A stretch of DNA of 64,000 nt from Odontocerum albicorne (Eukaryota; Arthropoda; Insecta; Trichoptera; Odontoceridae): assembly GCA_949825065.1 (NCBI GenBank), contig OX463854.1, positions 16,989,226 to 17,053,225 on the forward strand, written 5' to 3'. Below are positions 1 to 11,036 of the stretch, one piece after another (position 1 is the first letter of the stretch; each line of letters opens with the position of its first letter). Position numbers and translations under genes: made by a program. Under the pieces are notes generated by a model, which searched no databases, was not told where the DNA came from, and saw only the letters and a program-made list of their open reading frames with translations.

Positions 1-18
1 TAGTATTATCAAAATAGA

Positions 19-135
19 CGATGACAATGTACGAATTTCGTGTCTACTCTAGTGGTTCTTAACCCGAAGGCTAGTTTAATGGGACCGAAGACAATGTTGT
101 TTTCCGGCCACGCCCTTTAATATGTCCACATCCTC
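19..135. repeat. Interspersed repeat, copy 1 (hAT-like edge?)
   Basis: This stretch resembles 6539-6690. Both copies share the words GTGGTTCTTAA, GAAGGC, ACAATGTTGT / GCAATGTTGT, CAGGCCACGC / CCGGCCACGC and a CATGTCCACATC-like segment in the same order. The GTGGTTCTTAAC core looks like the start of many hAT terminal inverted repeats, but no matching right end or 8-bp duplication is visible. I see it as a family-level repeat and cannot assign it firmly. Confidence 0.45.
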
Positions 136-1127
136 TGAACGGATGGGTACCATACAAATTAATTGAGTACTTTATTGATACTTTTTCGGGTGCCGGAATA
201 AAGATCAAAGATACGATATTCAGTAAAATATTTTTTTGTATAACCATTTACCACGGACCTAACGAAATTTTACAAAAAGTACATATTGTGGCAAACATCC
301 ACTTAATTGATTCAATAAAAACACAGGAGTTTTCCATTGTAGATAAACTTTCCTCACAACTAATATAAAAAATTGTTGCATTGTCATGTTGATAGAAATA
401 TCTAAGAGTCTCGGAAGAAATCGACAGGAAACGTGACAGGAGACCAATAGGAGAAAGAAATATTGTCATTAGCAACGACGTCTTGTGTCTAACAATAGAC
501 AAGAATGCCACGCCACTGTAGTGGATGCACCACATTAAGAACATGCAGCGTGAAAGCTTTTGGGCGTCATCCATTTATTTTGTTATTTAATCTTGGAAAA
601 AACATCAGCTCTGTTAATGAAAGTGAATCTCTTAAACAAGAACACTATACTCGTATAGTAGCCAGAATTATAAGTGCCACAAATAACAATTCATACTGTT
701 TTTTGAGTTGATTACTCGCACATATTATACAATACGTAATATTCATGATATTACTCGTAATGGGCAAAGTCTCAGGTTCGATTTTTTGGCAGTAAAAAGT
801 AAGTATAGATCGGAAGCAAATTGAAAACATGTTTAACCCACGGTTTTATCAAAGATGTCCATTACATCAATTTCGTATGTTATATCATATAAAACGTCTA
901 AAGTTGGCATTTCTCTTTATTAATTTGAAAACATGATACTTCAGCAAATTATTTTAGATATTAAATAGTTACATGCAGAAGTATTTTTCTAAATACTAAG
1001 CGGAAAAACAATTATAATTATTGATTCATAGCCGAATTCAAGATAATGCAAAAAATATTTCGCGAAATCCAAAATACTTATTTGCTATACTTTGGTTACG
1101 GGTATTCAGTTTCTTGAAAGCATACAT
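136..1127. other. AT-rich sequence without recognisable gene
   Basis: Only short, low-complexity open frames occur here on both strands. None shows a known domain, plausible codon pattern or splice structure. I see nothing to annotate. Confidence 0.5.
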
Positions 1128-1345
1128 TGTATTGAATTATACTTTCCTGTATACATCACAATCTTGTGAGTTTATTATCATGTGGCAATCTTTTCCAGCC
1201 TACCAGAAATATGTTTTAAGAAGCGTTAATTGAAAATCAGACTGGAACCCTTTTTACAAAAAAAATAGTACCAACTTGAATCGTACCCACAACTTCCGAT
1301 TCGGAAGACATTCTTTTTACCAACGAGGTCAACGAATTAATATTC
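1128..1345 (-). repeat. SINE-1 copy (tRNA-derived), degraded
   Basis: Read on the minus strand, this has a degraded pol III B box (TACCAACTTGAATCGTACCC on the plus strand, ending near 1290). It is followed by the family body CCAGTCTGATTTTC and the family 3' part (plus strand TTTATTATCATGTGGCAATC, then CAGCCTACCAGAAA). The same order of blocks recurs at about nine other places in the window, in both orientations. Divergence is high, so it is an old copy. Confidence 0.6.
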
Positions 1346-2739
1346 TTTATTGTGTTACTTCAATACACGATAAGTATTATTTTATACTTGTACTCGTATG
1401 TTATATATTGAGACGCCCCAACTAACTCTTCTGCAAATGTGGTGATGTGCAATAACTGACGTCGCAGTTAAAGACGACGAGTACAGCGTACACACTGCCT
1501 AGAGAGAGGACTGAGACTGGATGATGAACGTCTCCATACTGACATGAGAGCTTCATGTGAGAGAACACATTCATTTAAGCTACATTGGAAAATATGTCGT
1601 CGAGATGCATTACTCCAAAAGTTATATTTTTACTTATATATTGTACTTTTAGACGATATTCTCCGAGGAACATCAGGTACAAGCAGTATGGCGACAAAAA
1701 ATCTTTCTAATAATAGCAGATGTTAATCGGTTCCGAGCAAACTAAGTTATTAACTTTGAACTATGGAAAACTATTTTAAGAGACAAAGTATCTAAAATGT
1801 ATCTACAAATAAATTAGTTAACATCATCGTGGAAATTGTCTGATATTGTGACCTTGAGTCTGTTCAGAATGTCAACCATCAGATTCTTGACTATCAGATA
1901 TTCTGAGTTTAGTGAAAGAATATCAAATTTAATGATTGGATATCGGAATTACATACGTTACGTTGAGTTTTTTGAAAATAATATGAAACATTTGGGATAT
2001 GTTGGTATTATAAATGGAAACACTGGTACTTAAAAAAGACAAACCTTCTGTGGCTTTACTGCTCGATTTCTAAAACTTGTATGCAAATGAGGAGAAACTG
2101 AAACAAAAAATCCTACTCATCCTCACATTGCACAAAAAACGGCAAATATTCCACTATATATAATAATTTACATACCCAGTATATAAAAAAACAAAATTAG
2201 CAAATCCCCCTGCAAAAAACAGAGATTGGAAAATTATTTTCGCAACGAACCTATGACGCTTCCCGAAAAAAAACCAGTAATAAATGTAAATGTTTCATTA
2301 ACAGAAAAATATAACGCAGCAAACAAAACAATAAAGATAAATTAGGACGTTGAGGGCCATGTGTGTTTTGTATATAAACTACAATATCTTTCTTGGCCAA
2401 GTAATAAATAATTTATCACATCTGGTGAAAAATGCATTACAAAAATGTCGAGTTTCACTCGGTAAATCACAATGACAAATATGTACTCAAGTGATCAGCC
2501 AATTCAAAACATTTTCAACGTTTTTGTATGTTTTAATTTGACTGGTTAGCTTCTAAATCCACTTTTCCTTTCGTGTCTGGAAGTAAGTGAATCGTCTTAG
2601 ATTGTCAAATCACGTCTCAAACAACACGAATGAGAATTTACGTTGAATTATTGATTTTTCTTTTTGTCGTGAGGTATATTATTGACATACTCAGAAATTA
2701 CGTAAAAATGCTCTCAAGATAAAAAAAATCGACAAACGA
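1346..2739. other. No recognisable gene
   Basis: AT-rich sequence with short open frames at 1544-1726 and 1836-2033. I recognise no domain in their translations. No transposon end or repeat shared with the rest of the window was seen. Confidence 0.5.
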
Positions 2740-2744
2740 ATTCT

Positions 2745-3565
2745 CTATTTATTTACTGGGTGGCCAAAAAAATTCCTTGACAAATTATATCGGCCGTTAT
2801 GTTGATTCGGTTGACAGTTCATATTTTATATTATTTATAGTTAAGTCTTATTATAGAGGATTAAAGACATTGTAAGTTGTTTTTTTTATCAAACAATGTC
2901 TATTCCACTTTATGTAATGGTATAACCCTACCGGTTTCAAGGTTTTCCCCTCATCATCAAGGAGCACAAACAAGACACAAACAAGTGCTCCACTGATTAT
3001 GACAAATTACAAGTTCATATTTGTTCATACATATTCACAGTGACTGCGGGTAACGCTGTAACTGAACGGCAATCGCTACCGTCCATGATTGAGAACTGCA
3101 TGCCATATGAATTGAATGAGCAGAGTTTGGAAAAATATATGATTTCAGCAAGATGTTACACATCAAGAGCCAAAATTGAATTTTTGAAGATAATGTTTCC
3201 AGACCGATGAATCTTCAGAAGCGGTGACATCGATTGGTCGGCCAAATCTCCAGATTAAACCGCTTCAGACTTTTTTTCTGTGAGGTAAGGTATCTTAAGG
3301 ACGTGTATTGTATATGCCAACAAGCCAATGTCGATTGAACAACTAAAGAACAATTTTCGAGCAGCAATAGTCAAAATATGGCCTGAAATTTATGTAAATA
3401 TTATAAAAATTGCTCTCGAAAGAGTTCGGATTTGTGTAGCAGCAAGAGGTGGGTATTTTACAGAAATTATACTCGACATAATTGTAAGGTTCAAATTAAG
3501 CATTTATATAAAATTATTTGAAATGAAAATTGTTAAGGTAATTTTTAGCAAACCTGTATAAGAAC
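2745..3565 (+). pseudogene. Degraded Tc1/mariner-like transposase
   Basis: Broken reading frames recover the second half of the same transposase family that is more complete at 55613-56894. A NGNRYRPMI-like piece lies near 3065. A SGDIDWSAKSPD segment follows (about 3215-3260), equivalent to SGDIDWPPRSPD in the better copy. The open frame at 3328-3561 then carries the C-terminal ERVRICVAARGGYFTEIILDI pattern. The N-terminal part is not recognisable. Stops and frameshifts are frequent, so it is not functional. Outer limits are uncertain: a word CTGGGTGGCCAAAAAAATTC near 2757 could be an old TIR, but no partner was found. Confidence 0.65.
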
Positions 3566-3604
3566 TTAATGTGAAAATCTTAGCGTTCAAAACGCATCGG
3601 TATT

Positions 3605-3840
3605 CTTGATGGCGGTGGTACGGGACGCGGTTAAAGATCTGCGTTGTGCAGAAGGTAGCCAGTTCAAAACTCGTACTGGACCTACTTACCATAATAGCAC
3701 GACATTTATTTTACCTCGTTTTTGGGTACGAATCTACGGCTATTCTGCGCGGCTAATTCATCCCGCGATAATTTCTTGCGGACAGTTTGTCGCGAGACAA
3801 TTCAGCGCTACGAATATTCAGTGAGTGCGATGTTTTAATA
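3605..3840 (+). repeat. Possible tRNA-derived SINE, second type
   Basis: A GC-richer block starts with a pol III A-box-like GGTGGTACGGGACGCGG and has a B-box-like CAGTTCAAAACTC about 40 bp later, the spacing of a tRNA head. The rest shows no coding sense. No second copy was identified in the window, so the SINE call rests only on the promoter-like head. Confidence 0.35.
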
Positions 3841-4002
3841 AAATTACACTTCAAAATATGAATGGATGTATACTGTAGGAAAAACAAACATACATAATAA
3901 ACAGTTTATTTTATACTTGCAGATTTGAAAATATTATATATGTATACAAATACATAAAGTTTTAAAACCTATACATAAAATAAAATTCATTCTCAACAAA
4001 AT

Positions 4003-4225
4003 ATTGTATTGAACTTTCATGATATACAGTACAACTAAGCGAGTTTATTTCTATGCGACAATCTCTTCCAACCAACCAGAAAGGTGTTTTAGGTGTTTAA
4101 ACAAGCTTTAAGTAAAAATCAGAAATGAACCCTTTATAAAAAAATATGAGTACCAACGGGGATCGAACCCAATACCTCCGGGTTAAAAACAGACGTCTTG
4201 CCACCTAGGCGACAGAGGTCATCAA
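4003..4225 (-). repeat. SINE-1 copy (best preserved head)
   Basis: On the minus strand a tRNA-like head is clear: A box in the stretch 4197-4212 (TCGCCTAGGTGGC) and B box at 4159-4170 (GGGTTCGATCCC). The body follows (TTTCTGATTTTTACTTAAAG) and then the 3' part that ends in the family words CTTTCTGGTTGGTTGG and TTGTACTGTAT. This is the copy closest to a tRNA and helps define the family; RNA polymerase III transcription is inferred from the boxes. The tRNA species of origin is not clear. Confidence 0.75.
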
Positions 4226-4739
4226 GTACATTCGTGTAATTACGTAGTTCAAAGACTAAAAACGGCTTGTCAAAGGAATATTCGATAGATTAATTTCCCT
4301 TGAAATTGGCAAAAATCTTCAAGTAGCTTGAAGGGTACGATTCAACAGGTAGGAAGTTTTCCTCCGAAGAATGTAGCATGCACAGTACAAAAAGACTTGT
4401 CTCCCCCATCCGAAAATACCCGTCCGATAAATCCATCAGTCCTAGCGGCGAAATGTCAGACGTCAGACCAGCATGACAATACGTAGCGGCCATTATGCTG
4501 CCGATACCGATGCCGGCCGGCCAACACAAATAAACGAGCCAGAAGAACGCGGGCGCGCCTCGACTCGATGTGATACGTACGAGTATATTATACTTTCCGA
4601 CTTCTAGAATCAACAAGCGCTCCAAGTGCACTGTCTCTCTCATGCACATCTCTAAATATACTGACTTTTTTTTGGATGTGAGTCAAATAGGTACAAAGTC
4701 AATTTTTTCAACGGTAGTATTCCTCTTTAGCCAAATTTA

Positions 4740-5337
4740 CCTTACAGGCAACTCAGGCCCGAGTTCATAGTCCGACCTCATAGTGAAATGAAATCGCGTG
4801 ACTCCCTTATTTAAGGAAACTCCGATAAATTTGTACGAATTTTAACTTGAAATACTAATTTCTTCAGTACAAATAGTTTTAGTGTAAAGGTCGGGTTATG
4901 AATTCGGGCATTAGTAATGAATTCGAACAAATGGCTACAAATTAATAGTTATCGGATACAGTCGTCAAATGATTGACTAAGGCATGATATACTGGTAAGT
5001 TAATTTATTTTTTATGTTAATCTGTAGTTTGCTACTTGACATAAATTCTAAGGTCTGAATTCATAGTCCGTTCTAAAGACAAATTTCTTATTTTAAAATT
5101 TCGTGATTTGTATTCTGAGTCTGACCTCAAACGCTCCCAACTTAAAATATAGGTAATGAAACCACGTGACTATGGATTCAAGCCTTAGTGATGAATTCGA
5201 ACAGACTACAAATTTAAAGGTATCGGATACAGTAGTCAAATTGTTGGCACACTTGCTATCATATGTCCAAGGTTTGATATACTGCTGGGTTAACTTTTTT
5301 GCGTTAATCTATGCTTTTTAGCTATTCGACATATATC
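4740..5337. repeat. Imperfect direct duplication, interspersed family
   Basis: Two diverged copies of the same unit lie head to tail. Both contain GAATTCATAGTCCG or a close variant, a CACGTGACT / CGCGTGACT word, ATGAATTCGAACA, TATCGGATACAG, GATATACTG and GTTAATCT in that order (roughly 4745-5050 and 5060-5337). A third, partial copy lies at 57695-57890. No protein is encoded. It is likely part of a larger interspersed element of unknown class. Confidence 0.6.
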
Positions 5338-5341
5338 TTAA

Positions 5342-5986
5342 CCCTTTAACTGCCAAAAGCGTCTTAAGACGCATAATTTTCTGTGAACGGAGCGCCGCTC
5401 ATACACAAATTACGTCTTAAGACGCGCCGTTTTAAATGGGATTTTACTAAAGAAAATAAATTATTTAAAATGTACAAATATATTGAACACATAGTGGCAT
5501 CTATTGTGAATATCTTTGCATACTTAGAATTGAAACAGAATTTGTTTTTACCACTTTAAACGTAAATTAAAGAGAGCTTTGTCGTCGGAACAACTGATGG
5601 CGCTCAGGGTTGTGTAATAGCCGTTTATTTGCCGGGATTTTTAGGAATCCCCGAATTTCTATCGATGTTTTGCGTATATAATTTTTCGTCTACAGAGTAC
5701 AGTTTTATTTCGTGTTCCATGTATAGCGGTTAATTACTTTTGACATATAATTTAGTTTTCATATTTTCTATGACAAATTTTGTGACAACCCTGCACCATG
5801 AACAATTAATTTTATGATTATGGATAAATGACGGCACGACTGGCGCGCTCTTCATTTATTTGGTAAGTTTTATAAATAAACTTTATTACACTTTCAATAA
5901 CGATATGTTTAGAAGGTTTTATTTTTGTCGTAAAATTCGCGGCGTGCTGGGTACCGCCATACATGTACCTGCCGGCAGTTAAAAGG
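5342..5986. mobile_element. piggyBac-type MITE (copy A), 645 bp
   Basis: The ends are inverted repeats, CCCTTTAACTGCC on the left and the complement of CCTTTTAACTGCC on the right (one mismatch in 13). Both are flanked directly by TTAA (5338-5341 and 5987-5990), the target duplication specific to piggyBac. It carries no transposase. Near the left end lie two palindromes, GCGTCTTAAGACGC (5359-5372) and CGTCTTAAGACG (5413-5424), possible transposase-binding sites (inference). A second element of nearly equal length with similar ends lies at 11858-12505. Confidence 0.85.
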
Positions 5987-6119
5987 TTAAAAGATACATG
6001 GAAGAACAACAATAACAATATATGAATCTGTCCGAGGAGATGGAGTAGATAGAACCAGTTCAATTGTTCTAGAATTCCTTGTCATCGAAACTTCAGGTTT
6101 GGTCTGTCAAGACTATAAA

Positions 6120-6290
6120 TCCATACATGCATACCATCACATCAAGTCCCTTATGGGATTGACAGAGAATACAGATTTCAATGTATTTCTAAACATGCAC
6201 ACGGTTCTAGTTTCATCCACATTCATACATCTTGTCATACTGCTCTCAAATTTCCCATACGTTTTACGTTTTTAGTAAACTTTCTTTTAC
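6120..6290 (-). repeat. LINE 3' remnant
   Basis: Words such as CATCCACATTCATACATCTT and a run of CATAC-rich sequence match the order seen in 25520-25600, which is the end of a LINE-derived copy on the minus strand. Divergence is high and no open frame remains. Confidence 0.35.
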
Positions 6291-6367
6291 AGTGTAAATA
6301 ATTTTCACAATAAACGCACAAGAATCGTCTATACACAAGATTGAGCGACAATCTGTCTCGATCGTAA

Positions 6368-6478
6368 GGAAGTGCCTATTAATGTCACTTAAGTGGTCTA
6401 GTTGGCAAGAAAAATGTCTTCCACATGGAAATTTCAGATTTAATTCTCGAAGGTGCCAAAAATAGGTTTCCAGTTTAG
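6368..6478 (+). repeat. SINE-1 copy, partial
   Basis: Plus-strand order of tRNA-like A box (GTGGTCTAGTTGGCAAG), degraded B box (GATTTAATTCTCG) and body start (GGTGCCAAAAATAGGTTTCC). The 3' half is missing or too diverged to see. Confidence 0.55.
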
Positions 6479-6538
6479 TTATAAGTTCGATGATGAGGTC
6501 ATTTGTTACCTCTCGGAGTGTAGTAGCGTTGTCAACAC

Positions 6539-6700
6539 GTACGATGACAAACTGTGAGTTACGTTCTACTCAAGTGGTTCTTAAACATGAAGGCTCAATT
6601 AATAAGGCCGAAGGCAATGTTGTCTTCAGGCCACGCTCTACTATTTTACTTCTACATGTCCACATCGCCAATGTGGATATGTTTGAAAAATACAGAAATT
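6539..6700. repeat. Interspersed repeat, copy 2
   Basis: Partner of 19-135; see there. The best word is GTGGTTCTTAAACATGAAGG, followed by GGCAATGTTGTCTTCAGGCC and CATGTCCACATCG. Confidence 0.45.
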
Positions 6701-6762
6701 AACATTTCCGGAATAGAACATGGATACTGCGACAGTCAGATGCAAACTCAGCAGAAACCGAT

Positions 6763-6920
6763 GACCCTTATCGCCTAGTTAGTAACACGAATGTCTTCCA
6801 AAACGAAGATTGCGGGTTTGATTCCCATTGGTGCCAAATTTTTCCAGTCTGGTTTTCGATTAAAGGTATATTCATCTTTCTGGTTGATTCGAAGAGATAG
6901 TCACATGGCAAGAAACCATT
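6763..6920 (+). repeat. SINE-1 copy
   Basis: It carries the A-box region (CGCCTAGTTAGTAACACGAA), a good B box (GCGGGTTTGATTCCC), GTTGGTGCC-like linker and the body CCAGTCTGGTTTTCGATTAA, then TTTCTGGTTGATTCGAAGAG and CACATGGCAAG. Order and spacing agree with the copies at 4003-4225 (opposite strand) and 8143-8326. Confidence 0.7.
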
Positions 6921-8142
6921 GCCTGATACAGGCCGAGCGAAATCACAATATATCCGGACAATTCACAGAGGTCAAACAATCGCGGGAAATTTTGTCGTGA
7001 AAACAGTTCATCGCCCGTAATTATTCAGTTCTCTGCCATTTTATGTTTTATTAAGTGCTGATAGTTCAGACCTTTTAACATTCCGCTCTTAGGCTATCAA
7101 ATAATTAATACTTTAATAATATTCGTATATTTCCAAATCCAAGTTAGTCAACCATTTAATAGCAGCTGTTATTTTCTAATGTAGCTTCCAAGAACCTGAA
7201 AGAACACTCTTCGAAAATATATTGTATGATCTGATACAGAGCGCTACTATTACGATTAGTAAATGATTCGACCTCACTTTCTGGGAAAATCGATTCCCGG
7301 CACTCTCTTTGCTGGGCAGTTAATGAGTTTATCTCCATATGGTTAGATTTGGGTCGAAGCTTAACGTAAATTATTTCAGTTATCATATTGGTATGTTTCT
7401 ATAGGAAGCGGAGCCAGGGAGGTTTCGGAGAGCACATGTGTATTGGTGTTAAGTTAAAATGACTTTTTTATAAAAAAGTTTCATTTTGTTTTTACCTCTG
7501 CCGTATCTTACATTTAATTTCCGATGGTAAGTTATCCTTGTTTTTTCGCAACGTTCTTATGTAACAGAACTATAGTATGCTACAATTCGGTGGTAGAAGG
7601 TCCGTCAATCGCCCAGCGTTCGATTCTAAATGGTGTCAAAGACTAAATTTTCCACATTGAACATTGAAAACACCGCCGTGAAACTTCAAATTCAATTTAT
7701 TTGCATAAGTGTCATCATAAGAATTAAAACGAGGGAATTGAAAAAATATTTTGACAACCTATCATCCATTTAACATTAAAATTCTGCAAAAAATGGGAAC
7801 TTATATGCCCAGTTGTATGATTATTTTACATCCAGGACTTTTCACACAATTTTGTGGAAACAACTACGTTTACAATTTTCTTATTTCCTAAACTACTAAT
7901 GAACTCGGTGTAATTACAGTATGTACTTGTTTGAAACACTTATACGTTTAAGAGTTTGATGAAGGTATACTTCCTTAATCTAGTGATAATATTGATAAGC
8001 TCTCAAAATGTCGAAATAACAGATTATTGTTATTCAGTTTTTAAAACAACTGCGTTTCCAAGTATTATAAATATATTTCCATATCAACTGTGTATTTATT
8101 CACTATCTGATAAACTTTCCGCAACTTTCCGATTGATCTACA
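6921..8142. other. No recognisable gene; small SINE-1 scrap
   Basis: Mostly unassigned AT-rich sequence. At 7588-7665 a short SINE-1-like piece remains (B box GCGTTCGATTCTAAATGG followed by GTGTCAAAGACTAAATTTTCC-like body). The open frames at 7156-7386 and 7956-8198 show no known domain. Confidence 0.45.
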
Positions 8143-8326
8143 TCAATCGCTATCTTTTGCTTGCGGGTTCAATTCCCGTTGGTACCCAAATTGTATGAAA
8201 AGTTCCAGTTGTGACTTCTTTAATATGTTTCTGGTTGGTTGGAAGAAATTACCACAAGGCAATAAACTCACCAGATTGTACTGCACACAGTGAAAGTTTA
8301 ATACAATACAACAATTATCGATCAAG
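8143..8326 (+). repeat. SINE-1 copy with good 3' end
   Basis: B box GCGGGTTCAATTCCC near 8161, GTTGGTACC linker, body AGTTCCAGTTGTGACTTC, and a well-kept 3' region: CTGGTTGGTTGGAAGAAATT, CACAAGGCAATAAACTCACC and TTGTACTGCACACAGTGAAA. The 3' region is the part shared by all long copies and defines the family tail. Confidence 0.7.
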
Positions 8327-8624
8327 TTTTTAATGAGCCCGCAATACAAAGCTGGGTGATTCGTTTTTTGTTTCTGAGAATCGAATTATTATTCACCCAC
8401 GTATTTGTGTATTTGAAGAAAATCATTAAAAAATGGCGCACGATTGATAAAGATCTATTTGCAATTTAAAAAATACTTAATAACATGAATGATTTTAGAA
8501 ACTCAGTTTAAATATTCCTATGTATACGAGTAAATAAAAAATATCAAAATAAGAGAACATATTTTATTTTCAGGTATATTATTTTATGTCTGTATTGATC
8601 AAATATTTTCTATGTGAATGAAAA

Positions 8625-9130
8625 AAATTGGTCTCAAAACACAAAGATACTATGATTTCATCAATCTGGAGAAAACATATGATCGAATTATGAGAGAATA
8701 ATTGAAACGAATAGATCTGGGTACACGTGTAAGAATTAATCATGTACTGAAGTATTAACTGATCACAAAATGTGTCAAAACAAGGAAGCGTAATGTCACC
8801 ATGGTTGTTCAATATGTGTAAATTTATTAAATATACCCTAATTCATAGTCCAGCCATTGCACTAAATACTTACATTTTTTACTACAAAAGAAAAGCATTT
8901 GAGTGGTATAGAAGGTATGAAAAGTTTTAAAGTCAAAACGAAGAACCTACTAATATCTGGAAGAGGGAAAGTGGAAAGGCTTAAATAGGAAAGTAAGCGT
9001 GACAAAATGTATACAGACGAGGTAGACGCACACGAGTTCCAGGGAACAAGGTTTTGTGTTATCTGTGTCTTATCCAACAAGCACTCGGCGTGATGGTGAT
9101 TATTTTAGAAAATATTCATTACCATGGAAA
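8625..9130 (+). pseudogene. LINE reverse transcriptase fragment
   Basis: In broken plus-strand frames the segment reads YDFINLEKTYDRI (RT block with FxDxxKAxD pattern) near 8650 and QGSVMSPWLFNMC (GxxxSPxLFN block) near 8790. KTKNLLISGRGKVERL follows near 8935. The order is correct for a LINE reverse transcriptase. The YADD catalytic block is not seen, and stops occur throughout. Similar RTE-like C-terminal pieces occur at 11037-11340 and 38460-39000; this may be the same or a sister family. Not functional. Confidence 0.65.
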
Positions 9131-9177
9131 TGTATAACAAGAACATTTTATACAGATTCCGTTCCGTGGTTGCAGTC

Positions 9178-9490
9178 CTAAGACTGGTTTGCAGCAATTT
9201 GAACTCTTCTCCTCCATTCCCCCCTGTCCTGTGCGGCTCTTTTTAAGTCTGTGTATGTTGAGCAGCGCACGTCCACCAACAGGTCCTCCAGGTACTCTCG
9301 GCGTGGGCGTCCCCTAGAGTTTGTCCCCTCGGTCATGCCCTCCATTATGGCATGCAAGAGGCCCTCTTGTCGTATTATATGCCCGATCCATCTTGCACGC
9401 CTTTCGGACAGGATCCTGAGCAGGTGCCTTCCTCCTTCGATTCGTTGGAGAACCTCTTCATTTGTGATGCGGTCTCTCCAGGAAATTCCT
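9178..9490 (-). pseudogene. LINE ORF2 C-terminal fragment, well preserved
   Basis: The minus strand stays open for about 100 codons and ends at TAG (9178-9180). It reads SWRDRITNEEVLQRI, RRARWIGHIIRQEGLLHAIM, NSRGRPRREYLEDLL, and QDRGEWRRRVQIAANQS at the end. This is the typical tail of RTE-type LINE polymerases (WxGHxxR, GRPRxxxxxD, DRxxWR). Upstream parts of the polymerase are absent, so the insert is truncated. It is less decayed than the neighbouring LINE scraps, with only one in-frame lesion (a TAG at the GTNS|RGRP junction may need checking). Confidence 0.7.
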
Positions 9491-9545
9491 AATTCCTAAT
9501 ATTCCTAATTCCTAATAAATTCCTAATAGTAATATTCCTAATAGT
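9482..9545. repeat. ATTCCTA short tandem repeat
   Basis: About seven imperfect copies of a 7-9 bp unit (ATTCCTAAT) follow the LINE fragment directly. It could be the expanded junction of that insertion. Confidence 0.7.
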
Positions 9546-11036
9546 TATTTTTAAAGCAACAAAAATAAATCACATCTCAGTTTAAAAAAAGACTTAATGG
9601 AAATTTAACGCATCATTATAATAAAAAAAATTATTGGATGTAATTTTAATAAAAATAAAGCAGGATTTTATTGTTCAAATCATCATTTTTTATAACTTAT
9701 TGAATAATTCAGAAATGAGAACATTTTGTAGTCTTGCTGATTAAAATGATAATATTATAATGTAAGTTAATTCTATAGATTAATTTAAAAACATTTTTAT
9801 TGCATAATTACAAATATAAATTGCGTATAAAAGAAAACACAGAAGAACGACACGCTTTTAATAAAGAACTATAAAGTTTTCTAGTTCTCAAAAATATTAA
9901 ATTACTTTTTAATGAGTAGTTCGCAACTAATCTATCTCGATTTCAAAATATACTTTCAACACAAATATTAGTAAAACGACGGTCTAATTCAAAGAATCAC
10001 AAAAATAATCCGCAGTGAAATATAATAAAACTAAAGCCGATTAAATCAAGAAAATATTTTAAAACCCATGGAAATAATAAAAAGCTACACACTTGAATTG
10101 TAAACAACACGCAAAATGGCGGCAATCATTAGCATCGGTACAAACAAACGTCAGAATGACATACAAAACGTCAAAAAATGTTAAAATGGAATATATTAAT
10201 CTTATAACTAATTATATTGAAAATAAAATAAACCATGAAAGGTTATGCAAATAATAATGAAAAAATGTACTTACGTAGTTTGATCTTCATCATAATTGTT
10301 TTTCTATACGTTAGTTATAACGTAGTAATGTCGACTCAAAATCAGCAAAAGAAAAATGGCATTCAAAAACACCAGTTCGATATGTAATTTTGATATATGT
10401 GTTCATATAGTTTTATCACAGATCACTTTCCGAAAAAGTGTATTTCAAATGTTCACAACAAAAACAAAAGTGACACAACGCGATTCAACTGACAAAACGT
10501 GACGCGTAGCCGGGAATGTCAAAACAAAGAGATAAAAGTTCGAAAACTATTCAGAGAAAACGTTATTTATGTTTCCTGAGATTACTTTTTAATATTCAAA
10601 TAGAATAGAATGCAGCTGGATGACAAGAAAATGGTTATTTTTTACAATTCGACGGTTAAAAAAATAATTCGAGTCAAGATGACAGCCGTAACAACAACTT
10701 GCGATACCGGACATGCGCAATGTGGAGCAAATTTTCATTATCTGAAGTTGAAAAAGTAACGCTTGGGGCGACACCTCTGCACAATGTGTTGAACCATGTC
10801 TATTCGAACAATTTGGATTATCCGTCGGCAGTGTTATGTTGTGACTTCGATATGGTTTCAATATTTGAAAAAAAATATCAGGTGGTGAAATTTATAATTT
10901 CGCAGATTCAGTATCATCTCAGATAGCGGGTAGTAATTTTTCAGATTTTAGAAAAGTTACGATGTATGTTGAAAAACGTTTAGCAGCGATAAGAAACAAA
11001 GTCAATTTACCACTAAAACATATTTACTCGAACTGA
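9546..11036. other. AT-rich; possible minus-strand promoter and first exon
   Basis: No open frame shows a known domain. Between 10060 and 10510 the sequence changes character: AAAATGGCGGC near 10115, several GTCAAAA/GACGT words, and CpG-containing motifs near 10500. On the minus strand a strong 5' splice site, AACTAC|GTAAGT, lies at about 10276, preceded by ATGATGAAGATCAAACTAC. This would fit a short first coding exon or a 5'-UTR exon, but no following exon was found to the left. The rest of the block has nothing to report. Confidence 0.3.

Noticed and set aside
4290..4649. 119-codon minus-strand frame
   Set aside because: No domain or homology recognised; the GC-rich patch alone explains the lack of stops.
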